Of a stretch of 64,000 bases of DNA, positions 1 to 7,103 are shown in pieces. Every line of letters begins with the position of its first letter. The first letter of the stretch is position 1. A program made the translations under genes and the position numbers. The notes beneath the pieces are model-generated. The model was not told the origin of the DNA. It ran no database searches and worked only from the letters and a program-made list of their open reading frames with translations. Source of the DNA: an uncultured Clostridia bacterium (GTDB lineage: Bacteria; Bacillota; Clostridia; Oscillospirales; Ruminococcaceae). Location of the stretch: the NCBI GenBank assembly GCA_947589035.1, contig CANPYZ010000003.1, positions 1 through 64,000 on the forward strand, given 5' to 3'.

Positions 1-45
1 TTTTTAGTATTGTTCAGTTTTCAAGATGCAGTTGCCGTTTTTCCG
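1..45 (-). promoter_or_regulatory. rRNA operon leader, left edge
   Basis: Read on the minus strand, positions 25-8 give CTTGAAAACTGAACAATA, which resembles the antitermination leader that precedes 16S rRNA genes in many Firmicutes. It lies directly downstream of three tandem consensus promoters on the same strand. A 16S gene is therefore expected just beyond position 1. No rRNA sequence is in the window, so this is an inference from the leader and the promoters. Confidence 0.6.
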
Positions 46-56
46 ACGACTTATTT

Positions 57-85
57 ATTATACCACATTTTCAGAAGTTTGTCAA
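57..85 (-). promoter_or_regulatory. rRNA operon promoter, proximal
   Basis: Minus-strand -35 TTGACA (85-80) and -10 TATAAT (62-57) with a 17-bp spacer; both boxes are perfect consensus. It fires toward the left edge and is the last of three near-identical tandem promoters. Confidence 0.85.
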
Positions 86-202
86 GTCTTTTTTTGAATT
101 TTTTTCAATTTTTTTCTTGAACTTAACTTTCAGAAACTGGTTTAATTTTTTGTTCGCTCCTTATTCCCGCAATTCCCATTCGGCTCTCGCAGCGACTTAA
201 AT

Positions 203-231
203 ATTATACCACATTTTTGAAACTTTGTCAA
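203..231 (-). promoter_or_regulatory. rRNA operon promoter, middle
   Basis: Minus-strand TTGACA (231-226), 17-bp spacer, TATAAT (208-203), followed by a GC-richer initial transcribed stretch. Same layout as the promoters at 57-85 and 300-328. Confidence 0.85.
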
Positions 232-299
232 GCCTTTTTTGAAATTTTTTCAAAAAATTCTGAAAATTTCTTTTGCCGGTTTCGTCCGACAGCTTTTTT

Positions 300-328
300 A
301 TTATATCACGTTTTTCCGATTTTGTCAA
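300..328 (-). promoter_or_regulatory. rRNA operon promoter, distal
   Basis: Minus-strand TTGACA (328-323), 17-bp spacer, TATAAT (305-300). It lies just downstream of the tRNA-Trp terminator, so it starts a separate transcription unit that runs off the left edge. Confidence 0.8.
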
Positions 329-390
329 GTCGAAAATTTTTAATTTTTCTGTTCAATTTTTATTCATTTTGCTGAAAATTTTCCAAAATA

Positions 391-416
391 AAAAACGCTG
401 CATTCACAGCGTTTTC
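391..416 (-). terminator. terminator of tRNA-Trp
   Basis: On the minus strand AAAACGCTG pairs with CAGCGTTTT around a 6-nt loop, followed by a T-rich run. It sits right after the encoded CCA end of tRNA-Trp. Confidence 0.75.
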
Positions 417-419
417 CTT

Positions 420-495
420 TGGCAGGGGCAGAAGGATTCGAACCCTCGACACACGGTTTTGGAGACCGTTGCTCTACCAGCTGAACTATACCCCT
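420..495 (-). tRNA. tRNA-Trp (CCA)
   Basis: The minus strand folds as a full cloverleaf. The acceptor AGGGGTA/TGCCCCT has one G-U pair, the anticodon stem ACGGT/ACCGT closes loop CTCCAAA, and the T loop is TTCGAAT. The anticodon CCA reads UGG. Discriminator G423 is followed by a genome-encoded CCA (422-420). It has its own promoter at 513-541 and terminator at 391-416. Confidence 0.95.
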
Positions 496-512
496 ATTTC
501 TCTGACTATTTT

Positions 513-541
513 AGTATAGCACATTTTTTCCGTTTTGTCAA
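513..541 (-). promoter_or_regulatory. promoter of tRNA-Trp
   Basis: Minus-strand TTGACA (541-536), 17-bp spacer, TATACT (518-513). The -35 box overlaps the stop codon of the upstream phosphatase-like gene. Confidence 0.8.
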
Positions 542-876
542 CCCCTTTTTTCAAATTTTTTTAAATATTCCGAAATTATGCTCTGCAAAATTTCCTGCAA
601 ATTCTCGTCCATGTATTCGTATTCGTCCGGAATGTGCAGGCAAATGACTTCTTTTCCGGCGATAATGTCCGGATACTTTTCTTGTAAACGCCGGAGATGC
701 TTTTCTTCCATGCAAAATATTTTGTCCGCCCAACCTAACATTCCGGCAGTAACTTTAATTCTTGCGTTCCGCTCCGTTCCGGCGGAGCGTGCCTGATGTC
801 CGTCCACCTGATGAAATAATGTTTCAGCGGTTAAACTTCTTTTCCGGTTCCGGCTACAGATAAATAATAAATGCAT
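538..876 (-). CDS. low-molecular-weight tyrosine-phosphatase-like protein
   Basis: A 112-aa cytoplasmic protein. The N-terminal motif HLLFICSRNRKRSLTAE has the C-x5-R-S architecture of the low-molecular-weight PTP fold, here C-S-R-N-R-K-R-S, as in the short predicted protein tyrosine phosphatases of COG4551. That family would remove phosphate from phosphotyrosine; substrates are unknown. I start it at the ATG at 876 because GGAGTGAAGAA lies upstream; a longer reading from 915 adds 13 hydrophobic residues with no ribosome site. It lies between two tRNA genes on the same strand and may be partly expressed by read-through from the tRNA-Gln promoter. The catalytic Asp expected near the C terminus is not obvious to me. 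Confidence 0.7.
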   Translation of the reverse strand: MHLLFICSRNRKRSLTAETLFHQVDGHQARSAGTERNARIKVTAGMLGWADKIFCMEEKHLRRLQEKYPDIIAGKEVICLHIPDEYEYMDENLQEILQSIISEYLKKFEKRG

Positions 877-936
877 TTCTTCACTCCTAAAAACCAAAAT
901 AAAAACCAGAAACATTTCTGTTTCCGGTCGGTTTCA

Positions 937-1009
937 TTGGGGTGGAAGGATTTGAACCCTCGAAATGACGGAGTCAGAGTCCGCTGCCTTACCGCTTGGC
1001 TACACCCCA
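937..1009 (-). tRNA. tRNA-Gln (CTG)
   Basis: The minus strand gives acceptor TGGGGTG/CACCCCA (7 perfect pairs), D arm GCC/GGC, anticodon stem GCGGA/TCCGT with loop CTCTGAC, and T arm GAGGG TTCAAAT CCTTC. Anticodon CUG reads CAG. No CCA is encoded, unlike the tRNA-Trp nearby. Confidence 0.92.
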
Positions 1010-1038
1010 GTTTCGGTGATTGTCCTGACGACTTTTAT

Positions 1039-1067
1039 ATTATACCACACTTTTTTCATTTTGTCAA
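1039..1067 (-). promoter_or_regulatory. promoter of tRNA-Gln
   Basis: Minus-strand TTGACA (1067-1062), 17-bp spacer, TATAAT (1044-1039), about 30 bp upstream of tRNA-Gln. Confidence 0.8.
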
Positions 1068-1195
1068 GAGGTTTTTTCATTTTTTTCAGAAAAATTTTTC
1101 CCGTTCCGGTTTCTGACAAAATTATTGTTTTTCTTTACTTCAAACAGGAAAAAATGTGCATTTCTACAAAATTTTAAAATTTGATTTCAAGTTTA

Positions 1196-1223
1196 TTGAC
1201 TTATTTTCCATGTGTGCTATAAT
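1196..1223 (+). promoter_or_regulatory. promoter of the permease gene
   Basis: TTGACT (1196-1201), 16-bp spacer, TATAAT (1218-1223), preceding the permease gene by about 70 bp. Confidence 0.7.
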
Positions 1224-1238
1224 AAGAGTGTTAAATCC

Positions 1239-1271
1239 AGATTAAATCTATGTCAAATCTAAATTTAATCT
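1239..1271 (+). promoter_or_regulatory. inverted repeat in the permease 5' leader
   Basis: AGATTAAAT (1239-1247) and ATTTAATCT (1263-1271) are perfect 9-bp inverted repeats with a 15-bp centre, between the -10 box and the start codon. This could be an operator or an mRNA hairpin; no regulator can be named. Confidence 0.35.
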
Positions 1272-1293
1272 CATGAAAGGTAGGCTTCTTCAA

Positions 1294-2655
1294 ATGGTCG
1301 CACAAATTACTGCTATCGTGATTTTCATTGTTATGTTCATTTTGATTATCACGGAAAAATTCGAAAAACATTATATTACACTCGCTTGTGGTCTGCTGAC
1401 GTTAGTCGCCGTGTTCGGCATTTGTATGCAGGATTTCGGCGCAATGTGGGACACAATCAACCTGAAATCAATTTTCACGCTTGAGTTCTGGCACACTTCC
1501 GGTGCGGAATCGGAATCCGGCGGTATTGACTGGGCAACGATTCTGTTCCTCGGCGGTATGATGATTATGGTTGAAGGTATGGCAAGAGTTGGTTTTTTCA
1601 ACTGGCTTTGCCGGAGAATTGCGAAAATGGTAAATTATCAGACAATTCCCATTTTTTTAGCATTCATGGCAATGTCTTTCGTTTTGGCAATGTTCATTGA
1701 TTCAATCACGGTGATTCTGTTTTTAGCTTCAGTAACAATTGAACTCGCAAGACTGCTGAAATTCAATCCTGTTCCAATGATTATGTCGGAAATTTTCTGC
1801 GCAAATCTCGGCGGCTCGGCAACAATGTGCGGTGACCCCCCGAATATTATTATCGGTTCGAATTTACATTATTCTTTCATGGACTTTGTGAAAAATACCG
1901 GCGTAGCTGCGTTAATTTCTTTCGTGTTCATTGCTTTATATTTCTATTTAATTATGAAAAAAGACCTTGTTTCAACAGGTGTCAGTCAGGAAGAAATTGA
2001 TAAAATGCCTTCTCCGGAAAGTTTCATTACAGACCAGAAAGGCTTCTGGGTTAGTCTGGTGATTTTCATTTGTGCAGTGTCTTTGTTAGTTTCACATAAT
2101 GCTACAGGTCTGACGGTTGCTTTCATTGGCGTGCTTGTCGCCTTGCTTACGCTGATTACTTCCGGAAAGCATATTCCTGAAGTGCTTAAAGGCGTTGACT
2201 ATAAAACACTTCTTTTCTTCACGGGGCTTTTCGTTGTTGTCGGCGGTCTTGAAAAAACCGGTGTTCTGGAAATTATTGCTAATTTCATCAGCAAAATTTG
2301 CGGAGATAATTATTATTTAATGGTAACAATTATTGTCTGGGTTTCCGGCATTGCCAGCGCATTCATTGACAATATTCCCTTTGCGGCAACTATGGTGCCG
2401 ATTATCAAAAATTTATCCGCTGGTAATACTTCCCTTTTATCCACGCTTGCGTGGTCTTTGGCAATGGGTACGGACGTTGGCGGTTCAGCAACGCCAATCG
2501 GGGCTTCTGCTAATGTCGTCGGCACTTCCGCTGCGGCAAAAGCCGGTCACCCTATTGGCTGGGGCGAATACTGCAAAAAGCTTGCTCCGGCAACGGTCAT
2601 TGTCATGGTCATCAGTACAATTTATATTTGCCTGCGCTATGTCACTCACCTTTAA
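1294..2655 (+). CDS. SLC13/NhaD-type ion permease
   Basis: A 453-aa integral membrane protein with about 11-12 hydrophobic segments. Two similar halves carry the hallmark loops of the ion transporter superfamily (ArsB/NhaD, Pfam CitMHS-like): NLGGSATMCGDPPNIIIGS in the first half and MGTDVGGSATPIGASANVV in the second. NhaD-like members exchange Na+ or Li+ for H+; SLC13 relatives carry dicarboxylates, so the substrate is open. I use the ATG at 1294: AAAGGTAGG lies 9 nt before it, whereas the ATG at 1273 overlaps that ribosome site. It is monocistronic, bounded by a promoter at 1196 and a terminator at 2679. Confidence 0.8.
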   Translation: MVAQITAIVIFIVMFILIITEKFEKHYITLACGLLTLVAVFGICMQDFGAMWDTINLKSIFTLEFWHTSGAESESGGIDWATILFLGGMMIMVEGMARVGFFNWLCRRIAKMVNYQTIPIFLAFMAMSFVLAMFIDSITVILFLASVTIELARLLKFNPVPMIMSEIFCANLGGSATMCGDPPNIIIGSNLHYSFMDFVKNTGVAALISFVFIALYFYLIMKKDLVSTGVSQEEIDKMPSPESFITDQKGFWVSLVIFICAVSLLVSHNATGLTVAFIGVLVALLTLITSGKHIPEVLKGVDYKTLLFFTGLFVVVGGLEKTGVLEIIANFISKICGDNYYLMVTIIVWVSGIASAFIDNIPFAATMVPIIKNLSAGNTSLLSTLAWSLAMGTDVGGSATPIGASANVVGTSAAAKAGHPIGWGEYCKKLAPATVIVMVISTIYICLRYVTHL

Positions 2656-2678
2656 TTTGAAATTTGAAAATTGAAAAC

Positions 2679-2715
2679 TTCCCCCGTCTGAATCAGACGA
2701 GGGAAATTTTTTTAA
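2679..2715 (+). terminator. bidirectional terminator
   Basis: CCC-CGTCTG and CAGACG-A-GGG form a strong stem with a 3-nt loop, followed by seven T on the plus strand and flanked by A-rich sequence on the other side. It serves the permease and the convergent LRR gene, whose stop lies in the T run. Confidence 0.85.
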
Positions 2716-4388
2716 TCTAATGTCAATTTGTCGAATGGGTTAATATCGCCGAAATTTTGCCATTTGTATTCGGTCAGCATGATTTGCGCCTCATGAAATT
2801 TATGGTCAATCATGTAACGAATGCACGAATCAATATTATCTCTTGTGAAAAATCCGTTATCCATCATTTTCTGAACCATTTCAAGAATACTATTTTCCGA
2901 TAAATAGGAGAACATTTTCTCAAAATTCTTGTTGATAAAAGCAACAATCTTTTTATCTTCGGGGTGTACCTTGAACATTTCTGCAATAACGCTGTATGCA
3001 TCCTCAATATAAATGCCATCTGGCGCATCATATTCTCCCGATTCATCAAGATAATTTTGTTCTTCCAATTCGTCGAAATTTCTTTGAAGAATTAAATTTA
3101 ATTCTTCAGTAATTTCCCAAACTGACATTTCATTAATAAAGAAATTAATCAAATCAACTTCCACACCAAAAATTATTAACGTTTGTACAGATTCACCATT
3201 TTTAAATGCGTTATATTCGATATTGGTTACACTATCAGGAAGTGTCACAGATGTAAGATTTTCACAACCTGAAAATGCATAACTTCTGATACCGGTCACA
3301 CCATCAGGAACGATTACTGATTCATCTTTTCCCTTATAACTAATCAGTATTCCATTGATGATTACAAAATCATCTGGATAATGTTCAAACCATGGCACAT
3401 CAAATGTACCCTCCACGCCATCAGGAATTGCTACTAATTTCAAATTTTCACAATCTGAAAGTGCATAATCTCCAATATATTCGACTTCAGTCACTTCTTT
3501 AAGAATGATTGTAGATTTCAGACTTGAACAACCATCAAATGCATTCTCTCCAATATTGGTCACACTATTTGGAATTGTTATAGATTCAAGATTTTTACAG
3601 CCCCAAAATGCATGATTTCCAATGCGAGTCACACTGTCAGGAGCTACTACTGATTTCAAATTTTCGTAGCCCGAAAACGCATAATCTCCAATACTGGTTA
3701 CACCATCAGGAATTATCACTGATTCATTATGTCCTCTATAAATAGTAAGTACTCCTTTGATAATAACAAAATCGCCTGAATAACTTTCAAACCACGGTGT
3801 ACCTTTAAATGCATCACGCCCAATACTATTCATACTATCAGGAAGTATTATAGATTTCAAACTTGAACAACCTGAAAATGCATGTTTTTCAATACTGATT
3901 ACACTGTCAGGAAGTGTTACAGATTCAAGGTTTGAACAATCTTTGAATGCATTTTCTCCGATGCTGATTATACCATCAGGAAGTGTTATAGATTCGTCTT
4001 CTCCATTATATTTAATTAGTTTTTCTCCAACAATTACAAAAGAAGATTTTTCGAACCATGGTGTACCTTTAAATGCACCATCTTCAATATTAACCTCACT
4101 ATTCAAAATTGCTACAGAGTTCAAATTTGAACAGTCTTCAAATGCATTATTTCCGATATAAACCACGCTATCCGGAATTTTGACAGATTCAAGGCTTGAA
4201 CAGCCTCTGAATGCATCATAATATTCGATATTGGTCACACCGTCCGGAATTATGAAAGATTCAAGACTTGAACAATCTTTGAATGCAAAACCTCCGATAT
4301 GGGTTACACCGTCAGGAATAATTACCTCTGTTACGCCATCTTCTTCAATGTATTTTTCCAATACACCATTTTTAATTACAAATGCCAT
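2712..4388 (-). CDS. BspA-type leucine-rich-repeat protein, cytoplasmic
   Basis: A 558-aa protein. Residues 1 to about 405 are BspA/LRR_5 repeats of the type IPDGVTHIGGFAFKDCSSLE, repeated every ~23 residues and interrupted by short FVIxxGxLxxYxGxxES units. Residues ~410-558 are a helical, acidic, repeat-free domain. There is no signal peptide, membrane segment or sortase motif, so it should stay in the cytoplasm, unlike classical BspA adhesins. The start has AAGGAG 9 nt upstream. It is closely related to the gene at 6023-7015 and shares the same upstream promoter block. Function is unknown; LRR_5 arrays usually bind proteins. Confidence 0.8.
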   Translation of the reverse strand: MAFVIKNGVLEKYIEEDGVTEVIIPDGVTHIGGFAFKDCSSLESFIIPDGVTNIEYYDAFRGCSSLESVKIPDSVVYIGNNAFEDCSNLNSVAILNSEVNIEDGAFKGTPWFEKSSFVIVGEKLIKYNGEDESITLPDGIISIGENAFKDCSNLESVTLPDSVISIEKHAFSGCSSLKSIILPDSMNSIGRDAFKGTPWFESYSGDFVIIKGVLTIYRGHNESVIIPDGVTSIGDYAFSGYENLKSVVAPDSVTRIGNHAFWGCKNLESITIPNSVTNIGENAFDGCSSLKSTIILKEVTEVEYIGDYALSDCENLKLVAIPDGVEGTFDVPWFEHYPDDFVIINGILISYKGKDESVIVPDGVTGIRSYAFSGCENLTSVTLPDSVTNIEYNAFKNGESVQTLIIFGVEVDLINFFINEMSVWEITEELNLILQRNFDELEEQNYLDESGEYDAPDGIYIEDAYSVIAEMFKVHPEDKKIVAFINKNFEKMFSYLSENSILEMVQKMMDNGFFTRDNIDSCIRYMIDHKFHEAQIMLTEYKWQNFGDINPFDKLTLD

Positions 4389-4415
4389 AAAACATTTCTC
4401 CTTAATTTCATTTGT

Positions 4416-4463
4416 TATTACTATTATAACATATCAGTAATTCAAAAGTTTCACAACTACGAA
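4416..4463 (-). promoter_or_regulatory. shared promoter block of LRR gene 1
   Basis: Minus-strand TATAAT (4428-4423) preceded by a stretch reading ACTTTTGAATTACTGATATG that is almost identical upstream of the second LRR gene (7036-7084). There is no good -35 hexamer at 17 bp, so an activator or alternative sigma factor is possible. Confidence 0.55.
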
Positions 4464-4488
4464 ATTTTTTTCTGAAAAATTTTCCCTC

Positions 4489-4517
4489 TTGACATTTCCG
4501 GAAAAATGTGCTATACT
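4489..4517 (+). promoter_or_regulatory. promoter of cytidylate-kinase-like gene
   Basis: TTGACA (4489-4494), 17-bp spacer, TATACT (4512-4517), 34 bp before the start codon at 4551. Confidence 0.8.
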
Positions 4518-4550
4518 ATAATCAAATATACCAATAGAGGAGGGCTTTTC

Positions 4551-5162
4551 ATGAGCCAACAACTCATTATTGCCATTAGCCGTGAATTTGCCAGCGGCGG
4601 AAGAGAAATTGCACACATGCTCGCCGAAAAATTTCAGCTTAATTATTACGACAGAAATCTTCTCGACGAAATCGCAGAAGAAAAAATGGGCAATATTGAC
4701 CGATTACGACAGTTCGATGAAGTCCCGAAACGGTCTTTTCTTTCCCGTACCGTCAGAGGAATTTCTAATTCTCCGGAAGAAATTGTCGCTAACATTCAAT
4801 TCGAATATTTACAGAAAAAAGCCGAATCCGGCGAATCATTCGTCATTGTTGGCAGATGCGCTGATGAAGTGCTTTCTGAATATTCCTGCCTGATGAAATT
4901 TTTCATTTTCGCTGATGAAGAGGCTAAAATTCAACGCATTTGTCAGTCCCGCCACGTTTCCGAAGAAGAAGCCCGTAATATCATGAACCGCCACGACAAA
5001 CACCGCAGGCTTTATCATAATTATTACTGCTGTAATCAGTGGGGAGAAGCGAAAGGCTACGACTTAACCATTAACGCCACGCCGTTAGGCATTGAAGAAA
5101 CTGCTGAATTTTTAGCGGCGTATGTCCGGAAAAGAAGGAGAGATTTCCATGCAGGCGAATGA
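4551..5162 (+). CDS. cytidylate kinase-like family protein
   Basis: A 203-aa P-loop kinase-like protein. The start AISREFASGGREIAHMLAEK is the variant nucleotide-binding loop of the Cytidylate_kin2 family (SREFGSGG type), followed by the YYDR motif and a LID-like segment rich in Arg/His (residues ~135-155, with NRHDKHRR). Family members are often annotated as cytidylate kinases, but few are tested and this is probably not the housekeeping Cmk. GAGGAGGG lies 8 nt before the ATG at 4551; an upstream in-frame ATG at 4506 lies inside the promoter. It overlaps the next gene by 14 bp, so the two are translationally coupled. Confidence 0.75.
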   Translation: MSQQLIIAISREFASGGREIAHMLAEKFQLNYYDRNLLDEIAEEKMGNIDRLRQFDEVPKRSFLSRTVRGISNSPEEIVANIQFEYLQKKAESGESFVIVGRCADEVLSEYSCLMKFFIFADEEAKIQRICQSRHVSEEEARNIMNRHDKHRRLYHNYYCCNQWGEAKGYDLTINATPLGIEETAEFLAAYVRKRRRDFHAGE

Positions 5163-5967
5163 AACATTCACTTTAGCAAACGGTTTGCCAATTCCCCGTT
5201 TGGCTTTGGGGACTTGGTTAATGACTCCTTCCGTGGCAGAATCCGCCGTGGAAAATGCTTTGCAAATTGGTTACCGCCATATTGACACGGCGCAGGCTTA
5301 CGAAAATGAACAGGCTGTTGGGCTTGCTGTCAGAAATTCCAATATTCCCAGGGAAAATTTATTCCTCACGTCTAAAATTGCCGCTGAAATTAAATCTTAC
5401 TCACAAGCATTATCTTCCATTGATGAATCGTTACAGCGTTCTGGTTTGGAATATTTTGACTTAATGTTAATTCACTGCCCGCAGCCGTGGGCTGAATACC
5501 CTGATTCCCCTAACCGCTACTGCAAAGAAAATCAACAAGTCTGGAAAGCCCTTGAAAACGCTTTCCATGCCGGAAAAGTTAAGGCAATCGGCGTTTCTAA
5601 TTTTCTCGAAACAGACATTGAAAATCTTCTTTCCGTTTGCGAAATTCCCCCAATGGTCAACCAAATTCGGGTAAATGTCACCCACACCCCGAAAGCGTTA
5701 ATTCACTACTGCCAGCAAAAGCAAATTCTCGTGGAAGCCTATTCGCCCATTGCCCACGGTGACGCTCTGCATTTTCCTTTACTTGTTCAAATGGCTGAAA
5801 AATACGGCGTTTCCGTTGCGCAGCTATGCATTAACTACGTTTGCCAACTTGGTTTAATCGCTTTACCGAAAACCACACACCCCGATTTCATGCGGAAAAA
5901 TTTACAGCTTGACTTTACCATTGAAGAAGAAGATATGCAAATATTGGAAAATTTCCATTCTTCCTGA
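5149..5967 (+). CDS. aldo/keto reductase
   Basis: A 272-aa NADPH-dependent reductase of the 2,5-diketo-gluconate reductase type. The catalytic tetrad is visible: Asp and Tyr in HIDTAQAYENE, Lys in LTSKIA and His in LMLIHCPQ. The NADP-binding end has the LIALPKTTHPDFMRKNL segment typical of the family. Substrates are aldehydes or ketones that cannot be named from sequence. The ATG at 5149 has AAGGAGA 8 nt upstream and overlaps the preceding gene by 14 bp. A terminator follows at 5978. Confidence 0.85.
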   Translation: MQANETFTLANGLPIPRLALGTWLMTPSVAESAVENALQIGYRHIDTAQAYENEQAVGLAVRNSNIPRENLFLTSKIAAEIKSYSQALSSIDESLQRSGLEYFDLMLIHCPQPWAEYPDSPNRYCKENQQVWKALENAFHAGKVKAIGVSNFLETDIENLLSVCEIPPMVNQIRVNVTHTPKALIHYCQQKQILVEAYSPIAHGDALHFPLLVQMAEKYGVSVAQLCINYVCQLGLIALPKTTHPDFMRKNLQLDFTIEEEDMQILENFHSS

Positions 5968-5977
5968 ATGAAACATT

Positions 5978-6012
5978 CAGCGTGACAGTAATCTGCCACG
6001 CTGTTTTTGTTT
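5978..6012 (+). terminator. terminator of kinase-like/AKR operon
   Basis: CAGCGTG (5978-5984) pairs with CACGCTG (5997-6003), followed by TTTTTGTTTT. Confidence 0.8.
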
Positions 6013-6022
6013 TGCGGAAAAT

Positions 6023-7015
6023 TCAATCTAATCTTTGAAGAATCGAATTTACCTCATTCATGATTACGTCCGTAACATGATAATCCCGAAAATCCGAAAT
6101 TAAATCAGCTACATCAATTTTTACACCACAAACTGTCAAAGTTTTTAAAGATTCGCAATCCCAGAAGACATAATCCCCGACATCTGTCACATTGCCAGAA
6201 ATGATTACTGATTCAAGATTTTTACAGCCAGAAAATGCACTGTCTCCGATACTGGTTACACTATCAGGAATTATGACAAATTTATTTTTTCCTTTATATT
6301 TAACCAATACTTCATGACTAATCAAAAAATCATCTGAATGATTTTCGGGTAATGCTGTATCTTCAATGATTTGCTGGTTGTCTTCTGTCACGTTTTCGGG
6401 AATTGCTACAGATTCACGAATCAAAAAATCATCTGAATGATTTTCGGACAATGCTGTATCTTCAATGATTTGCTGGTTGCCTTCTGTCACGTTTTCGGGA
6501 ATTGTTACAGATTCACGAATCAAAAATTTATCAGAATCATTTTCAGATAATTGTGTGCCTGAAAATGCATGATTTCCGATACTGGTTACGCTGTCGGGAA
6601 TGATGACAGAACTAAGACGGGAACAGTCCTTAAATGCAAAATCTCCGATACTGGTTACACTATCCGGAATTGTGATAGATTTCAGGCTTAAACAGCCTTT
6701 AAATGCGCTATATCCGATATTTGTCACATGATTAGGAATGCTTACAGAGACCAAATTTACACAACCACAGAATGTATTTTTTCCGATAGTAGTCACACCA
6801 TCAGGAATGATGATGGATTTCAAATTTGAACAACCTGCAAATGCTCCTTTTCTGATACTGGTTACACTGTCAGGAATGATGACAGATTCAAGGCTTGAAC
6901 AGTTCTTGAATGCATATTTTCCGATACTGGTTACATTGTCATGAATAATTACTTCTGTTACGCCTTTTTTCTCAGTGTATTTTTCCAGTACACCATTTTT
7001 AATTGTGAATGCCAT
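6023..7015 (-). CDS. BspA-type leucine-rich-repeat protein with tandem insert
   Basis: A 330-aa LRR_5 protein whose first residues, MAFTIKNGVLEKYTEKKG, match the paralogue at 2712-4388 almost exactly. Repeats of the form IPDSVTSIGxxAFxxCxxLxS run from about residue 25 to 165 and again from 245 to 300. Between them lies an acidic insert made of 33-residue tandem copies containing RESVxIPENVTExNQQIIED. There is no signal peptide or anchor. The long helical C-terminal domain of the paralogue is reduced to about 25 residues. The start codon has AAGGAGAAATGTTTC before it. Function is unknown. Confidence 0.8.
   Translation of the reverse strand: MAFTIKNGVLEKYTEKKGVTEVIIHDNVTSIGKYAFKNCSSLESVIIPDSVTSIRKGAFAGCSNLKSIIIPDGVTTIGKNTFCGCVNLVSVSIPNHVTNIGYSAFKGCLSLKSITIPDSVTSIGDFAFKDCSRLSSVIIPDSVTSIGNHAFSGTQLSENDSDKFLIRESVTIPENVTEGNQQIIEDTALSENHSDDFLIRESVAIPENVTEDNQQIIEDTALPENHSDDFLISHEVLVKYKGKNKFVIIPDSVTSIGDSAFSGCKNLESVIISGNVTDVGDYVFWDCESLKTLTVCGVKIDVADLISDFRDYHVTDVIMNEVNSILQRLD
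6321..6518 (-). repeat. 99-bp tandem duplication inside LRR gene 2
   Basis: Two nearly identical 99-bp units (starting at 6321 and 6420) plus the beginning of a third (6519) encode 33-residue repeats in frame. The few differences suggest recent slippage or unequal recombination. Confidence 0.85.
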
Positions 7016-7035
7016 GAAACATTTCTCCTTAATTT

Positions 7036-7084
7036 ATTGATTATCCTCATTATAACATATCAGTAATTCAAAAGTTTTACAACT
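7036..7084 (-). promoter_or_regulatory. shared promoter block of LRR gene 2
   Basis: TATAAT on the minus strand (7054-7049) with the same upstream block as at 4416-4463. The identity extends over about 40 bp and includes the ribosome site region. Confidence 0.55.
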
Positions 7085-7103
7085 ATGTAAATTTTTTTGA
7101 AAT

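Noticed and set aside
273-647. 124-codon plus-strand frame across tRNA-Trp
   Set aside because: It overlaps a certain tRNA, a promoter and a terminator on the other strand.
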